Positions 36,701 to 47,900 of a stretch of DNA of 64,000 bases are shown piece after piece. Where the stretch lies: positions 14,711,501-14,775,500 of the forward strand of contig NC_056551.1 of the NCBI RefSeq assembly GCF_910596095.1, in the 5' to 3' direction. A program made the position numbers and the translations under genes. Below the pieces are notes generated by a model. It worked only from the letters and a program-made list of their open reading frames with translations, did not search any database and had not been told where the DNA came from. How positions within the stretch are numbered: the stretch's first letter is position 1; every line of letters begins with the position of its first letter. The stretch comes from Thunnus maccoyii (Eukaryota; Chordata; Actinopteri; Scombriformes; Scombridae).

Positions 36701-38279
36701 ACCCCATGGGATACCTGCGCATCAACTGCTCATAATACCACACAATTTACAAGCCTCTCAGGCAAGTTCAGGCCTGGGCAACACACATTTCAAGCAAATA
36801 GCCAAAATACGAATAATTACAGTTGCTAGACAAAATTATATAATGTGTAAACATGCAGCAGGAAACATCCATTGGCTAAGTAAGATTTTAGAATGAACAA
36901 AGCCAAATGATAGATTGAATGTCAAGCCAATATACTTTATGATGACAGGAGGATATTATGATATATTTTTATTATGACATTGTGGTGAATCAAAGGCCAC
37001 AATGCCATAATTTGAATGCATTTATAGGAAATCATGAGGATGAAAGATAATGCCATTTGACATTTATCTCTTTTGGTCTAGAAAATAGCCAGGAAGAAAA
37101 CAGTAAATTGCAGCCTTTTCTTCTTCTCTGCCTCTGGTGGGAAGCTGTGACATCCCATCTCTCTGGGTAATAAAGGATCTGGCACAAACAGGAAAGCATG
37201 CGGGGTAGAATTTCACACCTGGCCAATAATCTATAGGCCCCTCTGCTGCGGCTACAACCTTCAACCTCGGCTGCCACCGGTGCAGTGAGGTGCGATGATC
37301 CCACCTCCGGCTTCTAGACAATAGAAGTGGAAAGCTTCAGAGGCAGCTCTGAATGACCGATAATATACTTCAAAGCACTTCCCGTATCCACTGAGATGCT
37401 GACACATAAAGAGCCTTTCACTGCACGCAAAGCCAAGCTATCATCCATCTCACACATGCAGACAGATTGTATTGGCTCACAACAGAGGCAGTTTTGAGAG
37501 GAAAAAAAACCCATTAAGAAACTGCAGATGTTTGTTATGCAAATGTGTCTTTAACCCATATCTTAATAACCACTTTAGGCCTACTATTTCATACATTATA
37601 CATACATTACGCATACATTTCAGGGAATAGTCTGCCCCTACATCAATTATCCGAAATAGTGAATGTAAATAACAGAGCTGATAGTTGGACTCGGCCCATA
37701 TTAATACACATTAGCCAATAGCAGGACAGTGATATATTATAAGGGCGAGACGCTCCTATCCATTAGTGCGCACTGGGCATCTTTCACCACTTTAGCGCTG
37801 TCGACCTAAAATCAATGCAGGGCGAATCCTTACATCATGTACTGAAGCATCTTTACAACCTTAAATCTCTTTCTTGCTCTGTTACTGTCATGTAGTCTAC
37901 ACAGCTACCATTAAAAGGCAATTCAGCTGCTACAACAATATTCTGCACTATAGGAAACATTTTCCATGAGCCCACATTGTCCGTTAAACACAGATGGAAA
38001 CAGGATGGGTGAAGGAAAAAAAAAGAAAAGAAACATAATCCATGTCTTACAGAGTTTTGTCTTATCATAAGGCTTGTTTATCTTTGGTTCGCCACGGCTG
38101 ATAGGTTGTTCTCCTGGTCGGAAGGCGTATTTCCTTTGCAATCTCGCCACTGATTTCGCAATGAGCACTGGAAAGCCCTGGAGAAATATCCATTGATGAG
38201 GCTGGCTCCATTAACTGTACTTGCTCGTCATATTCAACACGTATTAAAGTCAAAGATTTTTTTTTTTCTTCTTCTTTTT

Positions 38280-38560
38280 TTACCGATTGTGTTTTCGGTG
38301 CAGCGTCTTGTGTTTCATCCCTGCAGCCGAGTAGGCTGCGTCCGCCACAGAGAGTGATGTCGGAATGGAAATGAGTCCCCTTGTACTGTTGAAACCGGCT
38401 CCGGGCCAATCAATCAGGGCTGAATTTGAATATTCCCACGGCTCGGCCAATCGTATGGAAGAGAAGGCGGCCGCTGCCGTGATGCCAATCCCGTCAAAGC
38501 AATGGGTCAAAGTAAGCACGTTGCTGTTTCGCGGAAACTTTTAAAGGAGAAGAGCATCCG
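38280..38560 (-). promoter_or_regulatory. FAM222A: Putative FAM222A promoter, GC/CCAAT-rich patch
   Basis: This is the only GC-rich, CpG-containing patch between FAM222A and CPLANE1. It includes a NotI-like GCGGCCGC and two CCAAT boxes (GGGCCAATCAATC near 38403 and GGCCAATCG near 38446). On the minus strand the second reads CGATTGGCC. Its position upstream of FAM222A and its composition suggest the FAM222A promoter and first non-coding exon. I could not identify a specific exon-donor pair. Confidence 0.45.
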
Positions 38561-38744
38561 ATATATTATTCAACCCGTCCTGCAAGTTTTTTTGTTCTTT
38601 ATTGACTCCTTGCACGCCTGATCGATGGAGAAAGCTACACAGCGGCTGTAAATGTGTTTCTACAGCTCAGTCAATCAGCAGTGCAATCAACCCTTAATTG
38701 GAAACAAGGTCAGAAACCTGCATATCTTGGGCTGGATTGACATG

Positions 38745-39265
38745 GGAGCAATGATGGAATTAGTACTCAGATCCTTAACTTAGAAAAAAGTTGTAATACA
38801 ACATTGTAAAAATGCTCCATTACAGTAAAAATATTCAAAATGTTACTTAAGTAAAACTACTCAAGTGTTATCAGCAAAATGGGCATTTAAAATATCAAAA
38901 GTAAAGGTACAGAATGGACCGAAGTGCCATGTTATTGTAAATATTACATCATTTAATCATCATTTTTGATGTATTGACACATAGGCAGCATTTTAATGTA
39001 GCTGGTCAAGGTGGAAATAACTGATAATAAACAACTTATTTATACTGCTGGGTAGTTTAATCTATAGACTCGATTTGTATTATGTAAGTATGTCAAAAGG
39101 TTTAAATCTAAATCTGTTCAGTAAAGTTCTCTCTAAGCTAAGCTCTCTAATAAATGTAGCAGAATACAAAGTACATTATTTCCCTCTAAGTAGTGAAGTA
39201 GAAGAATAATGTGGCACAAAACACATGTACAAGTACCTCAAAATGAATGAAAATGTACGTATTTC
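38745..39265. repeat. hAT-like non-autonomous repeat ('AAGTA' family)
   Basis: Rich in TACTTAAGTAAAA, AATGTTACTTAAGTA, AAGTACAAGTACCTC and related words. This pattern is typical of an abundant teleost repeat ending in tracts of AAGTA/TACTT. The boundaries are approximate. Confidence 0.6.
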
Positions 39266-39743
39266 CTTTAGGGAGACAAAGCGGGGTGACAGTAATAGGT
39301 ACACCTTAAAATATAATGCAATCCAACACAACAACATCACAAATTGTAGCCTCATAAATAAGTAAAGCATTGACTCAGCACCTATCTGACTCAGGCAACA
39401 AAGATCATGGATGACACACTGTAACCCTCTGTGGTTTCTCTAGAAGCTTTTTGATCCTAAAACCTCATTCTTCCACTCAAGGGAACCAACCGTCTGTGGC
39501 ACGAACAGGTTGATTTCAGTGAAGTTACAGCATCGCTAACAAAACTCAATATTTAAAATTGTATTGCAAAACCATTGTGATGAGTAATGTGTCCTGACAG
39601 CAAATAGAGAACAAGTTTCACAGTGAATCCCATCTCTCAGGTTAAAAATCTCTCAGGATGAGAGCTTGTCCCAGTTTGTTGCTCAAAATGATTTAGTGTG
39701 CAATTTTCACTGCAGACAGTCTGACTTGTTTTAGGATGAAGAT

Positions 39744-39897
39744 CACAGGTGTAATTAATATAATAAACGGGAGCTCTGTGCCAATTAGGTCTTCCAGTTT
39801 GAGTTTCCTGGTGTTGTGCTTGTTGGCTCATTGGTACAGCTTACTGGGACACTTAAATGGAATGCAGCCATCATTAATGTAATTAGTTACACCTGTG
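39744..39897. repeat. Short CACAGGTGT inverted-terminus element, copy 1
   Basis: It starts CACAGGTGTAATTAAT and ends with the inverted ATTAGTTACACCTGTG, about 154 bp in all. A related copy lies at 40486-40596. Confidence 0.5.
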
Positions 39898-40485
39898 TTT
39901 TCTCTTTTCTCTGCAAATATGACAAGTCAAAATATCTACAGATGCAATGTGTGTGTGTTACTGTTCACTACATCACTACAAACATTATTTAATTTTAAAC
40001 GAGTTAATCCAGTTAACACACTTAAAATATTAATGTTTAATTATTAAAAAATGGATTAGCAGTAACAGTGGGTGTTTCTGTGTTTAAATCAAGAATGTGT
40101 TTTTATGTTGCATACATTTGGCTTTCTGAGATGGTTACACTGAAATTAGAGCATTTATCAATATAATGGTCTACTGTCTTGTCATCCTTAAGGACATAAG
40201 GTGTGTGATAGCCTATATTAAGATAGAAACGACAGTCTATGCTTGACTACTCACCCAGTTTAAATCTAATAATAGCTCCCTGTGGTTGCCAGAATGAACA
40301 TGTTGTAAGTCTAATGGCATCACAGCATGAGGTAACTGCGTTACAGGGTGGAGGTAAATGTACCTGAGCATTTATATGGGTGTCTGTGCGTTTGCATGTT
40401 TACATCCCGAGTGAGTCTGAAGACGTTGTCATACAAAATATGTCTTTTTCACTGAAGACATATTGACTGGTCACAATATGAAAAG

Positions 40486-40596
40486 CACAGGTGTAAATAA
40501 CAAAAATAGTGGTGGCTGAATTTGATTTAGCTGCTTTTGGTATTGGTCCCTGAAATTGAACAGAGCCAATCGTTAATGTCATTAGTAACACCTGTG
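40486..40596. repeat. Short CACAGGTGT inverted-terminus element, copy 2
   Basis: It starts CACAGGTGTAAATAAC and ends GTTAATGTCATTAGTAACACCTGTG in inverted orientation, about 111 bp. Its left flank (TTTTTCACTGAAGACA) also resembles the flank of copy 1 (TTTTCACTGCAGACA), so the repeated unit may be longer than the inverted part. Confidence 0.5.
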
Positions 40597-40711
40597 CTTG
40601 TCAACCTTGTCAAGCGTTGAACGAGAAGATCAGTAGTACGCTTATATCTGTCCATTAAATCAACAAGAAAGACAATAAGTATGTGGGAATTGTTCAAAAA
40701 TATTAAGCTAC

Positions 40712-41020
40712 GGTCAGCAGCTGGTTAGCTTAGCTTAGCTTAGCTTAGCATAAAAACTGGATATGGGGGGGAAACAGCCTGACTCTGTACAAAGGTTTTT
40801 TAAAAAACCCACCTACTAACACCTCTAAAGCTCACTAAATAACACTTTATATCGTGTTTGTTCAATCCATACAGAAACCAAAATGTAAAAACTACAAGTT
40901 GTGGTTTTATGGAGGGTCACGTTTGGGACTATTCCTAAACCTATAGCCAGCAAATAAACATGGTATGTGTGGGACAATACCAGAGGACACTTCAGGAAGT
41001 CATTGCATCCGGCCAAGAAA
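40712..41020. repeat. TTAGC-rich interspersed fish repeat
   Basis: It has five TTAGC units (40725-40749), then GCATAAAAACTGGATATG, AACAGCCTGACTCTGT and CACCTCTAAAGCTCACTAA. It ends near CTTCAGGAAGTCATTGCA. The string of motifs in this order is, from memory, a widespread teleost repeat. Family name and exact ends are not assigned. Confidence 0.6.
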
Positions 41021-42399
41021 TCTTCCCACAGGATGCTTATTTTCTTTCTTGACGAGAGATAGATGAGACGATTGATAACACTCTCATACTCATCTAACTC
41101 TGCAAGTAAGCAAATAAGCATATTTCCTAAAAACTCTTCCTTTAAACTTATGGCTGCCTAAATTCACCCTCAAATTTTGCATCTGTGACCCCACATCCTT
41201 AATATCCAAATAAGCAGAAACAGCCCAGCGCTCATTTTTCACCACCAAATTCTGAATTAGACTCTGAACAACCCTTTTTAATTTGTCAATATTTAACACA
41301 CAATGCTGCGGTCCGCACCCAGCACACTAATAAATCTTCCCAACAATGAACCAACAACGTTCACTACAAATTCAACCCTTCAAAGACAAGTGTTTGTTGT
41401 TTGCTGCAGTCAAGTGCACACCAAGCATTGAGATTTGAGCAGCAGACATACTCTGACCCGCTGTTGCTGTAAGAAAGATTATTAAATTGTTTCTTGACAG
41501 CTCCCCGAGTGTCATTTTTCAGTATGAATGGGGCCTGCAGATGGCAAATTGGGTTACCATGCCAACTGATGTCTCTATATTGAACAGTGAAGGGGAATTG
41601 TTTTTCTAGTTAATGACATGTTGTTGTATGGTTATGCATTTTATTGAAGATAGAAGGAATTCACCCAAGCATATATGCAAACATGATACTGATCCTTGTA
41701 CCCAAACACATGATAGCATCTCTAAAGTCCACATGTAGTAATTGTTCAGTTTGCAATCATCCGGAAATCCTAACCTAACAACCGCCACCATGTGTGCAGA
41801 CATGCCTTGTTGCAAAATTCAAATAAATAGTACTTACTGAGTAATTACAGAGTATAACTTACTTCAACTATCTTTCTTTCTATTGAGCTGATGTAAAAAT
41901 GGTGTTGTGTGATTTATAGACATCCTTCAGTCTTAAGCTGCTTGTGTTTTTAGGGTCAGTGATTAACCAGTCGATACAGGATTTGTGAGGAAATACTGTT
42001 TTCCTCCTTTCAGTGATGCGATTAGCTATATATTATTGTCTTTTCATCAACAGAAGACAATATCAGACTGATGTATGTCATACAATGTTGCCTTTCTAAC
42101 AAATGTATTTTACGTATTCAGATGACTTGTCCATTTGGTTATTTAGTATGTAATGTTTTTTTTTTTTAATCAAACAGCCATTTTGTATTGCATGTACTTT
42201 CCATATATTCTTGAGTTATGCCATTCTGTATCTGGCTGTGTAATGACCTTTTACAATGAATGATGACTGATGTCAAGACTAAAGATAAATTCATATAAAC
42301 AAACAAATGCAGAGTGACTTCATAACAATAGGCTAATACTTTGTGAAAGGAATGTGTATATATGTACATACACACATGCATACATTTGTTTGCATGCAC

Positions 42400-42402
<3 letters not shown>

Positions 42403-42430
<28 letters not shown>
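42403..42430. repeat. (CA)n microsatellite
   Basis: About 14 CA units in intergenic DNA. Confidence 0.95.
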
Positions 42431-43342
42431 AATATAAAGACACACCAACTAGTATATAAAAAAGCCTTACTGAGTTAGATTTTTTTCAAATAATAAGCTC
42501 ATAATCATGACAATAATGTTAAAGTAGTCTTGGCTCTATTGAAACAAGACCACACAAGCCTGGTTAAGCTTATATTGAGAATGCAAAAAGTCTGTATAGG
42601 GCTGTAAATGTTTGTTTCTTGAACTCCTCTCACCCTAATGACCATGCTGTTTTGGCCATGTCACCATGTCTTGATATGATGTCAAGCCCTCCCCCTTAAG
42701 ACGACCCTCATCAGACCACAATGAACCTGGCAGTGACAGTAATAAAGAGCTCCATCTGTGCCTGGCAGGCAGAGGCAAATGAACCAATTAAGGTCTGGTG
42801 AAGTGTCCTCTTTGACCTATTGGCAATGGCTGCCGTCATCTCCATCATGATGAAAAGGAGAGAGTGCAAGGGTAATTAAATACCAGCAGGGGCCGGGGGG
42901 CAAACCTAATAACTCACTGTTACAAGCCAGTAAGAGACCTTAGCATGTTAATAGTGAAAGAGCTACTTACTGCACACAAACATTCAGATAGTTAACAGGC
43001 TTGTGTGTTTCTCAGAGAAACTTGACCTTGTCGAGAGACATCTGCAATAGCTTGGAGACAAAGCACAAAAAAGCCTCTTATGCCACAGTTTATCTGCCAT
43101 GTGATCTGTTCTGCTCTAGTCAGAACTGGCTCTCATGTGAACTCGAAAACACTTTGCTGGGGATTCATCCTTAGCAGTGATCCCTGTTGTAGCATATTGC
43201 CATCTGCTGGAAAATGTGTGCTTGTGCAACAATCTCTTGCATGTACAGTGCATTATATGAGGTTCTGTTGTTCTGTTAAAGGACAAAAAAAAGCAAAAGC
43301 AACTTGTGTATACAACTTTTAGAGTTAAAATTATCACATTAA

Positions 43343-43708
43343 AGGACCAGTATGTAGGATTTAGTGGCATCTAGCAGTGAGGTTGTAGACAACAACCAAC
43401 TGAATACCCCTTGACCCCTCCCAAGTGTGTAGGAGAAGCTAAGGGACCACGAAACTCATGACAAACACGAAAGGTGCTCTCTAGAGCCAGTGTTTGGTTT
43501 GTCCGTTTTGGGCTACTATAGAAAATGGTGGTGCATCATGGTGGCCTCCGTGGAAGAGGACCCACTCCCTATATAGGTATGAAGGGCTCATTCCAAGGTA
43601 ACAAAAACACAACAATTCTTAGTTTCAGGTGATTATACACTAATTAAAACATACTTATTATATTCCATTTCTGCCAGTCTATGCCCCTAAATATTACACA
43701 CTGGTCCT
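43343..43708. mobile_element. TTAA-flanked MITE, copy 2
   Basis: The 366-bp element is flanked by TTAA at 43339-43342 and 43709-43712. It begins AGGACCAGTATGTAGGATTT and ends with the inverted ACACTGGTCCT. Along its length it shares the body of the 13171-13530 copy (GTGGCAT.TAGCAGTGAGGTTG, GCCAGTGTTTGGTTTGTC, ACACTAATTAAAACATACT). It is non-coding. Confidence 0.88.
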
Positions 43709-44189
43709 TTAAGGATAAAAAAACCTACTTCCCACTAAGCGTTGGATTTTTTAACAGCTTTATTAAAACAAATATACAACAAGTTGACAGCAACTTGTGT
43801 ATACAACTTGAGTCTACAATCACAAACAAGCCACGGGGAGTAAAGGCTGTAATAAAAAAAATAACACAAAGAATAAAAGTTAACCAACAGTCTTGTAAAG
43901 CTTGCAGTGGTTATACATTTTATCAGCTTTTTTTTTGTTTGTACATTCAGATGTTGAAGAAATGTTTGATATGCATAGTCAGCTCTGACAAGTTTGGCTT
44001 TTTGCTTAAGAATTTGGATTTGTGAATATAAAATTTGGTCAAAATAATAAACAAATTAACTGAATAGAACTGCGAGCAGAGATTCCTGTCATATTCAGTG
44101 AAACCAAACGATACATTTTATAGTAAAGTGAGGGTGGATATGATCAACAAACTACACAGTGGCGGCTGCGGCCACTTCCCAACATCTAC

Positions 44190-44203
44190 GTTCCTACGGC
44201 AAC
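44190..44203 (+). promoter_or_regulatory. CPLANE1: RFX X-box-like motif upstream of CPLANE1
   Basis: GTTCCTACGGCAAC fits the X-box consensus GTHNYYATRRNAAC at 13 of 14 positions; the T of the central AT is C. It lies about 540 bp before the CPLANE1 ATG in a small GC-rich patch (44158-44280) that looks like the promoter. RFX factors drive many ciliary genes, so the site fits the gene's role. Confidence 0.55.
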
Positions 44204-44726
44204 GCGTTGACGCTTCTTCCAAGAGGATCATGGGAAACAATTCTGGCAACTGAAACGGAGGGAGTTTCGAAATATTTCATGTTTAACTACGGTAGGACAT
44301 GTTATACCATAGTTATATGAACCATTAGGCAACCAACAGATGGGGATTTAACATGTGAGCATAACCAGTGTGGTGGAAATACTCTGGTTTGGCTTCTTTT
44401 TCGGGACGGCTGCTTCGCACAGTGAGGAAAATTAGCAAGGTGGCTAATGCTAGTTAACGGTATGATTCACGTAGGTGATGTTTTTATTGTTCAAACGAGT
44501 CAATATTACCTAAAACGATGCTTTAATGTTGTCAATGGATGTCAGTTATTGCTAAAAACGTGTAACGGGTGAGTCGCACTTTTAAGAATGATAATTCAAA
44601 CTAGCTAACATACTTGTAATATTTATTTGAGCAAATAAACTAATGTTGCCTCATCGGTTTGCTTGTCCATATAGCGGATTAATCTCGATAAACCCTTCCT
44701 GAATGCATAACCGCGAGGAAGAGCGG

Positions 44727-44972
44727 ATGCTGTGTTTTAAACATGGAGCTAGAGTTAGAGGTTGTGTTGTCATCCAGCATCAAAAGGAAGAAACCATGGC
44801 CGCGATTCTGCTGGCTCGGGCAGGTAAAGATAATGAATAAAGAAATGCTTCGCATTTAACAAGATGACAGTAGCTTTCATATCCTTACCAGCAATATAAT
44901 AATGACTGCAAACCTGTGTCATGTCTCTAGGAGAAAGAATCTGTATTCCTGTTAGATGACAAACGGATCAGT
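44727..44972 (+). other. Upstream overlapping reading frame of CPLANE1
   Basis: An ATG at 44727, 16 bases before the CPLANE1 start and in another frame, opens MLCFKHGARVRGCVVI. It runs through exon 1, splices with the same intron and stops (TGA) early in exon 2. If the transcript starts upstream of it, it could lower CPLANE1 initiation. A second ATG in that frame (ACCATGGCC) has a strong context. No evidence that the peptide is functional. Confidence 0.4.
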
Positions 44973-47900
44973 GAGATCAACATGGTATCTGGTCGCACCA
45001 AGAAGAGGACCCCTAAACTCCATCCCTTTCTCAACAGTGTGGTGACAATGGCTTCATCTCACAATGGTGAGTTTATTGTGCTAGCTCGAAGCAAAAACAC
45101 TTGTCAGCTGTCAATTCTTATAATACACTACTTGTCTTTTTCTTCCAGGTATGTGGCTTTGTGGACTTTTGGTCTCAGGAGAGCTGTTTCTGTGGAACAG
45201 GGATAAAGACTTGTTGAAGACTGCTGCAGCAGTCCCAGAAGTAGTTCATATGATTACTGCTTTTCAAGGTATATACTCTATGTATACATTATTATAAGTG
45301 TTATTGCAGGTTCTTTTTAAACCACATGATCAGTAGTAGGAGTGTCATTAGATGAGCAATGATCATCCTGGTACTAAGAAAGAAACTGCAAATTTGAAAA
45401 TTCCAGTTATTTGGGGAACAATTTATTAAAATATAAAATCTTGAATCCATGGATGTATTTGTGTGTATTTTCCACAGGGAATGCCACAAGGCTGTCACTC
45501 CAAGTTTCAGGCGATGGGACGCGTGTGCTCCTGGTAGCCATAACAGGGCAAGTGTTCCTGTGGGAGTGTACGGACGTCAGAGATTTGACAGGGTTACGAG
45601 ACGGCACAGTCAAAGGACACTGGGCACACATACAGCCCCTTGAAGATACTGTTCTGCCATCTTCACAAGACAAAGAAGCATGCCAACACACCATCTTCGT
45701 TAAGACGGAGGTTTGTATACTGAATAAGAATACATGTTTAACAAATTGTGTCATGTTTTAAATGAGTTACACAATTTTAAAAACCTGCACTCCATTTCTG
45801 TTTCACTGTTGAGTTATTTTCTGTAGGTCTTATATCTTATTTATATCTTATTCCAATCCCTTACAGGCAGTGGGTGATGCCTGCTTATCAGCATTTGTTT
45901 TCACATGTGGGAAGAAGTTAATCCTCACCTGCCTGAAAATCCAGTGGGAAGAGGGCAATGTGAGAGTGGGGTGAGTGAGCAGGTTCAGTCATCAGTCAGG
46001 TCTCTCACTTGGTGTTACGGTATTTACGAGTATACATTTCACTGTGTAGCTCTGTGGGATACAGCATACGATGGGCCACGAAGACATACCCCATGTCACG
46101 TCTTACCCCAGCATGCCAACCAGTGAAATCCAGAGGTGCACTGGTGCCTGCCTTCTCTCCTGATGGCCGACTGTTAGCCATTGCCCTGAACCAGAGACAA
46201 CCTAAGGTAAACTTCTGGCCTCTCTTTCTCTTTTTGTTATATCTTCACCAGTTTTTTTCCACATCCATCCATCCATTCATGGAAATGTGACATGAAATTT
46301 GTTTTGAATGCAGGCTACACAGGTCCTCTTTGTGAGCACACAGAATTTTGTCTCCGTTTCAAGTGGTCTTGGAGGATGTGGAAGCAAAAACTTGGAGATC
46401 CCCTCTAAATACATAAGGTACAGTATGGATAAATAACAACGAGAACAGGTGTTGTGGTTGGGTTGGTGTGTTGTGCAGCAGTCAGCGATTGACTGCTGCA
46501 TAACAGGCTTAACCTGAATTCAGCACATCATTTCCAGACAGTCTAAAAAAAAAATATACCAGAGAGCAATGAAAGGAAACAACAATGTCTGTACAACTGT
46601 ATCAAGACTGCCACTATTACCTCCACAAAAGGGTGTGTTACATCACCCCATGTCTGTCTGTTGTTTGAACTACTTTGAAATCTTTGTTGGAGAGGATGTT
46701 TTTTTATTTCTAAAGATATTTATGTTCTCTTTTAGGTCATACTGGGTGGGCAGTGTGAACTGGTCACCCGGTGGCCTTTTCCTGGCCTGTGTTCTGAAGA
46801 GAGGCTCTCTTCTTATGTTGGCTCGCCTCGGAGGGCTTCTCACTCTGACAAGCTCCGGTTGCAATGTTGACTTTGGACCTGCACACTTCCTACCCTTGCA
46901 CCCTCTGGTCACTTACAGGTATACAGTAAATTCAGGCACTTTTCACTCACTGTTCTTATTAGCCCTTGTTACAAATTATTGATTTGTTTGGGGTGATGTT
47001 CTTATTTCTTATTTTTTGTCTCTCATCTTAACATGAATGAAGTATAAAGCCAGTGAGAAACACATGATGTTGTTTAACTAAAACATCTTTCTTTCTTGCT
47101 TTTTGTGATAAAAGTTTTTTTTTTCTTCCTGCAGGCCACCAATGTCTGCAGGGAAAGGGGAGGCCTCTCTGTCCAGCTCTAGCATGTCTGTGCGGGATGT
47201 CCTGAGGCAGCGATATTCTGTGACCTGGCATCCACGGCTGTTGTATCTCATTGTGTCTGACGGCTACATGGCCACAGTTTTGAGGGTGCTAGATAGACCT
47301 TCTCCTGCCCTGCTGCTGAAAACGCTGTTAAGAGACACCAGCAAGGATCTTGAGAAGGCCAGCCGGATCTTGGATAAATCACAGGTGCTAAACCATGAAC
47401 TTGAAGCGGTGGGAGAAGGGATTTTATTCAACTTCACATTTAGGTTCATATTATTGTTTGAATCATTTTGTTCAAATGTCTTATTTTCAGATTCATGTGA
47501 GGGCATGGTTGGAGTCAGTATCTTGCCTGAATCTGGACAGCAGCCTGGAGGAGTTCAAACCTATTGTTACACGTTTACCCAACAACACAGACTCTGTCGT
47601 TTCAGCAGCCACAGATAGGTCCACTTTGCCCCTTTTTCTGCAGGACCAGGGGGCATTGGGTGGCACCAAGGAACTTCTTGAAAAAGTACAGGTCTGTCAA
47701 ATAGTATTATAATATATAATATAACTTTAGATTCAATGTGAAAATTTTCAGACTACTGTCCTGCATTTGATTACACTGAGTAATATTGTGTCATGGCTGC
47801 TGTATCAATTGCTTTATTCACTTATGTTAGCAGTCTTTAACCTGGTGTTTATGTGTTTGGTTTCCTAGTCTTTCTTTGAGGATGATTCTGATGTAGACGG

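Larger units (their letters stand above)
29255..38279 (-). other. FAM222A: FAM222A 5' intron or upstream region
   Basis: Nine kilobases with no recognised coding exon of a host gene. It contains the long-TIR transposon at 31920-32774, a poly-A run (30478-30498) and a long (CA)n array (33670-33727). Because FAM222A has a splice acceptor at about 29254, most of this should be its first intron. Confidence 0.5.
39266..44160. other. Intergenic region between FAM222A and CPLANE1
   Basis: No coding segment is supported on either strand. The region contains two copies of a short CACAGGTGT element, a TTAGC-rich repeat, a TTAA MITE and a (CA)n run at 42403-42430. The rest is AT-rich DNA of no recognised function. 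Confidence 0.6.
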
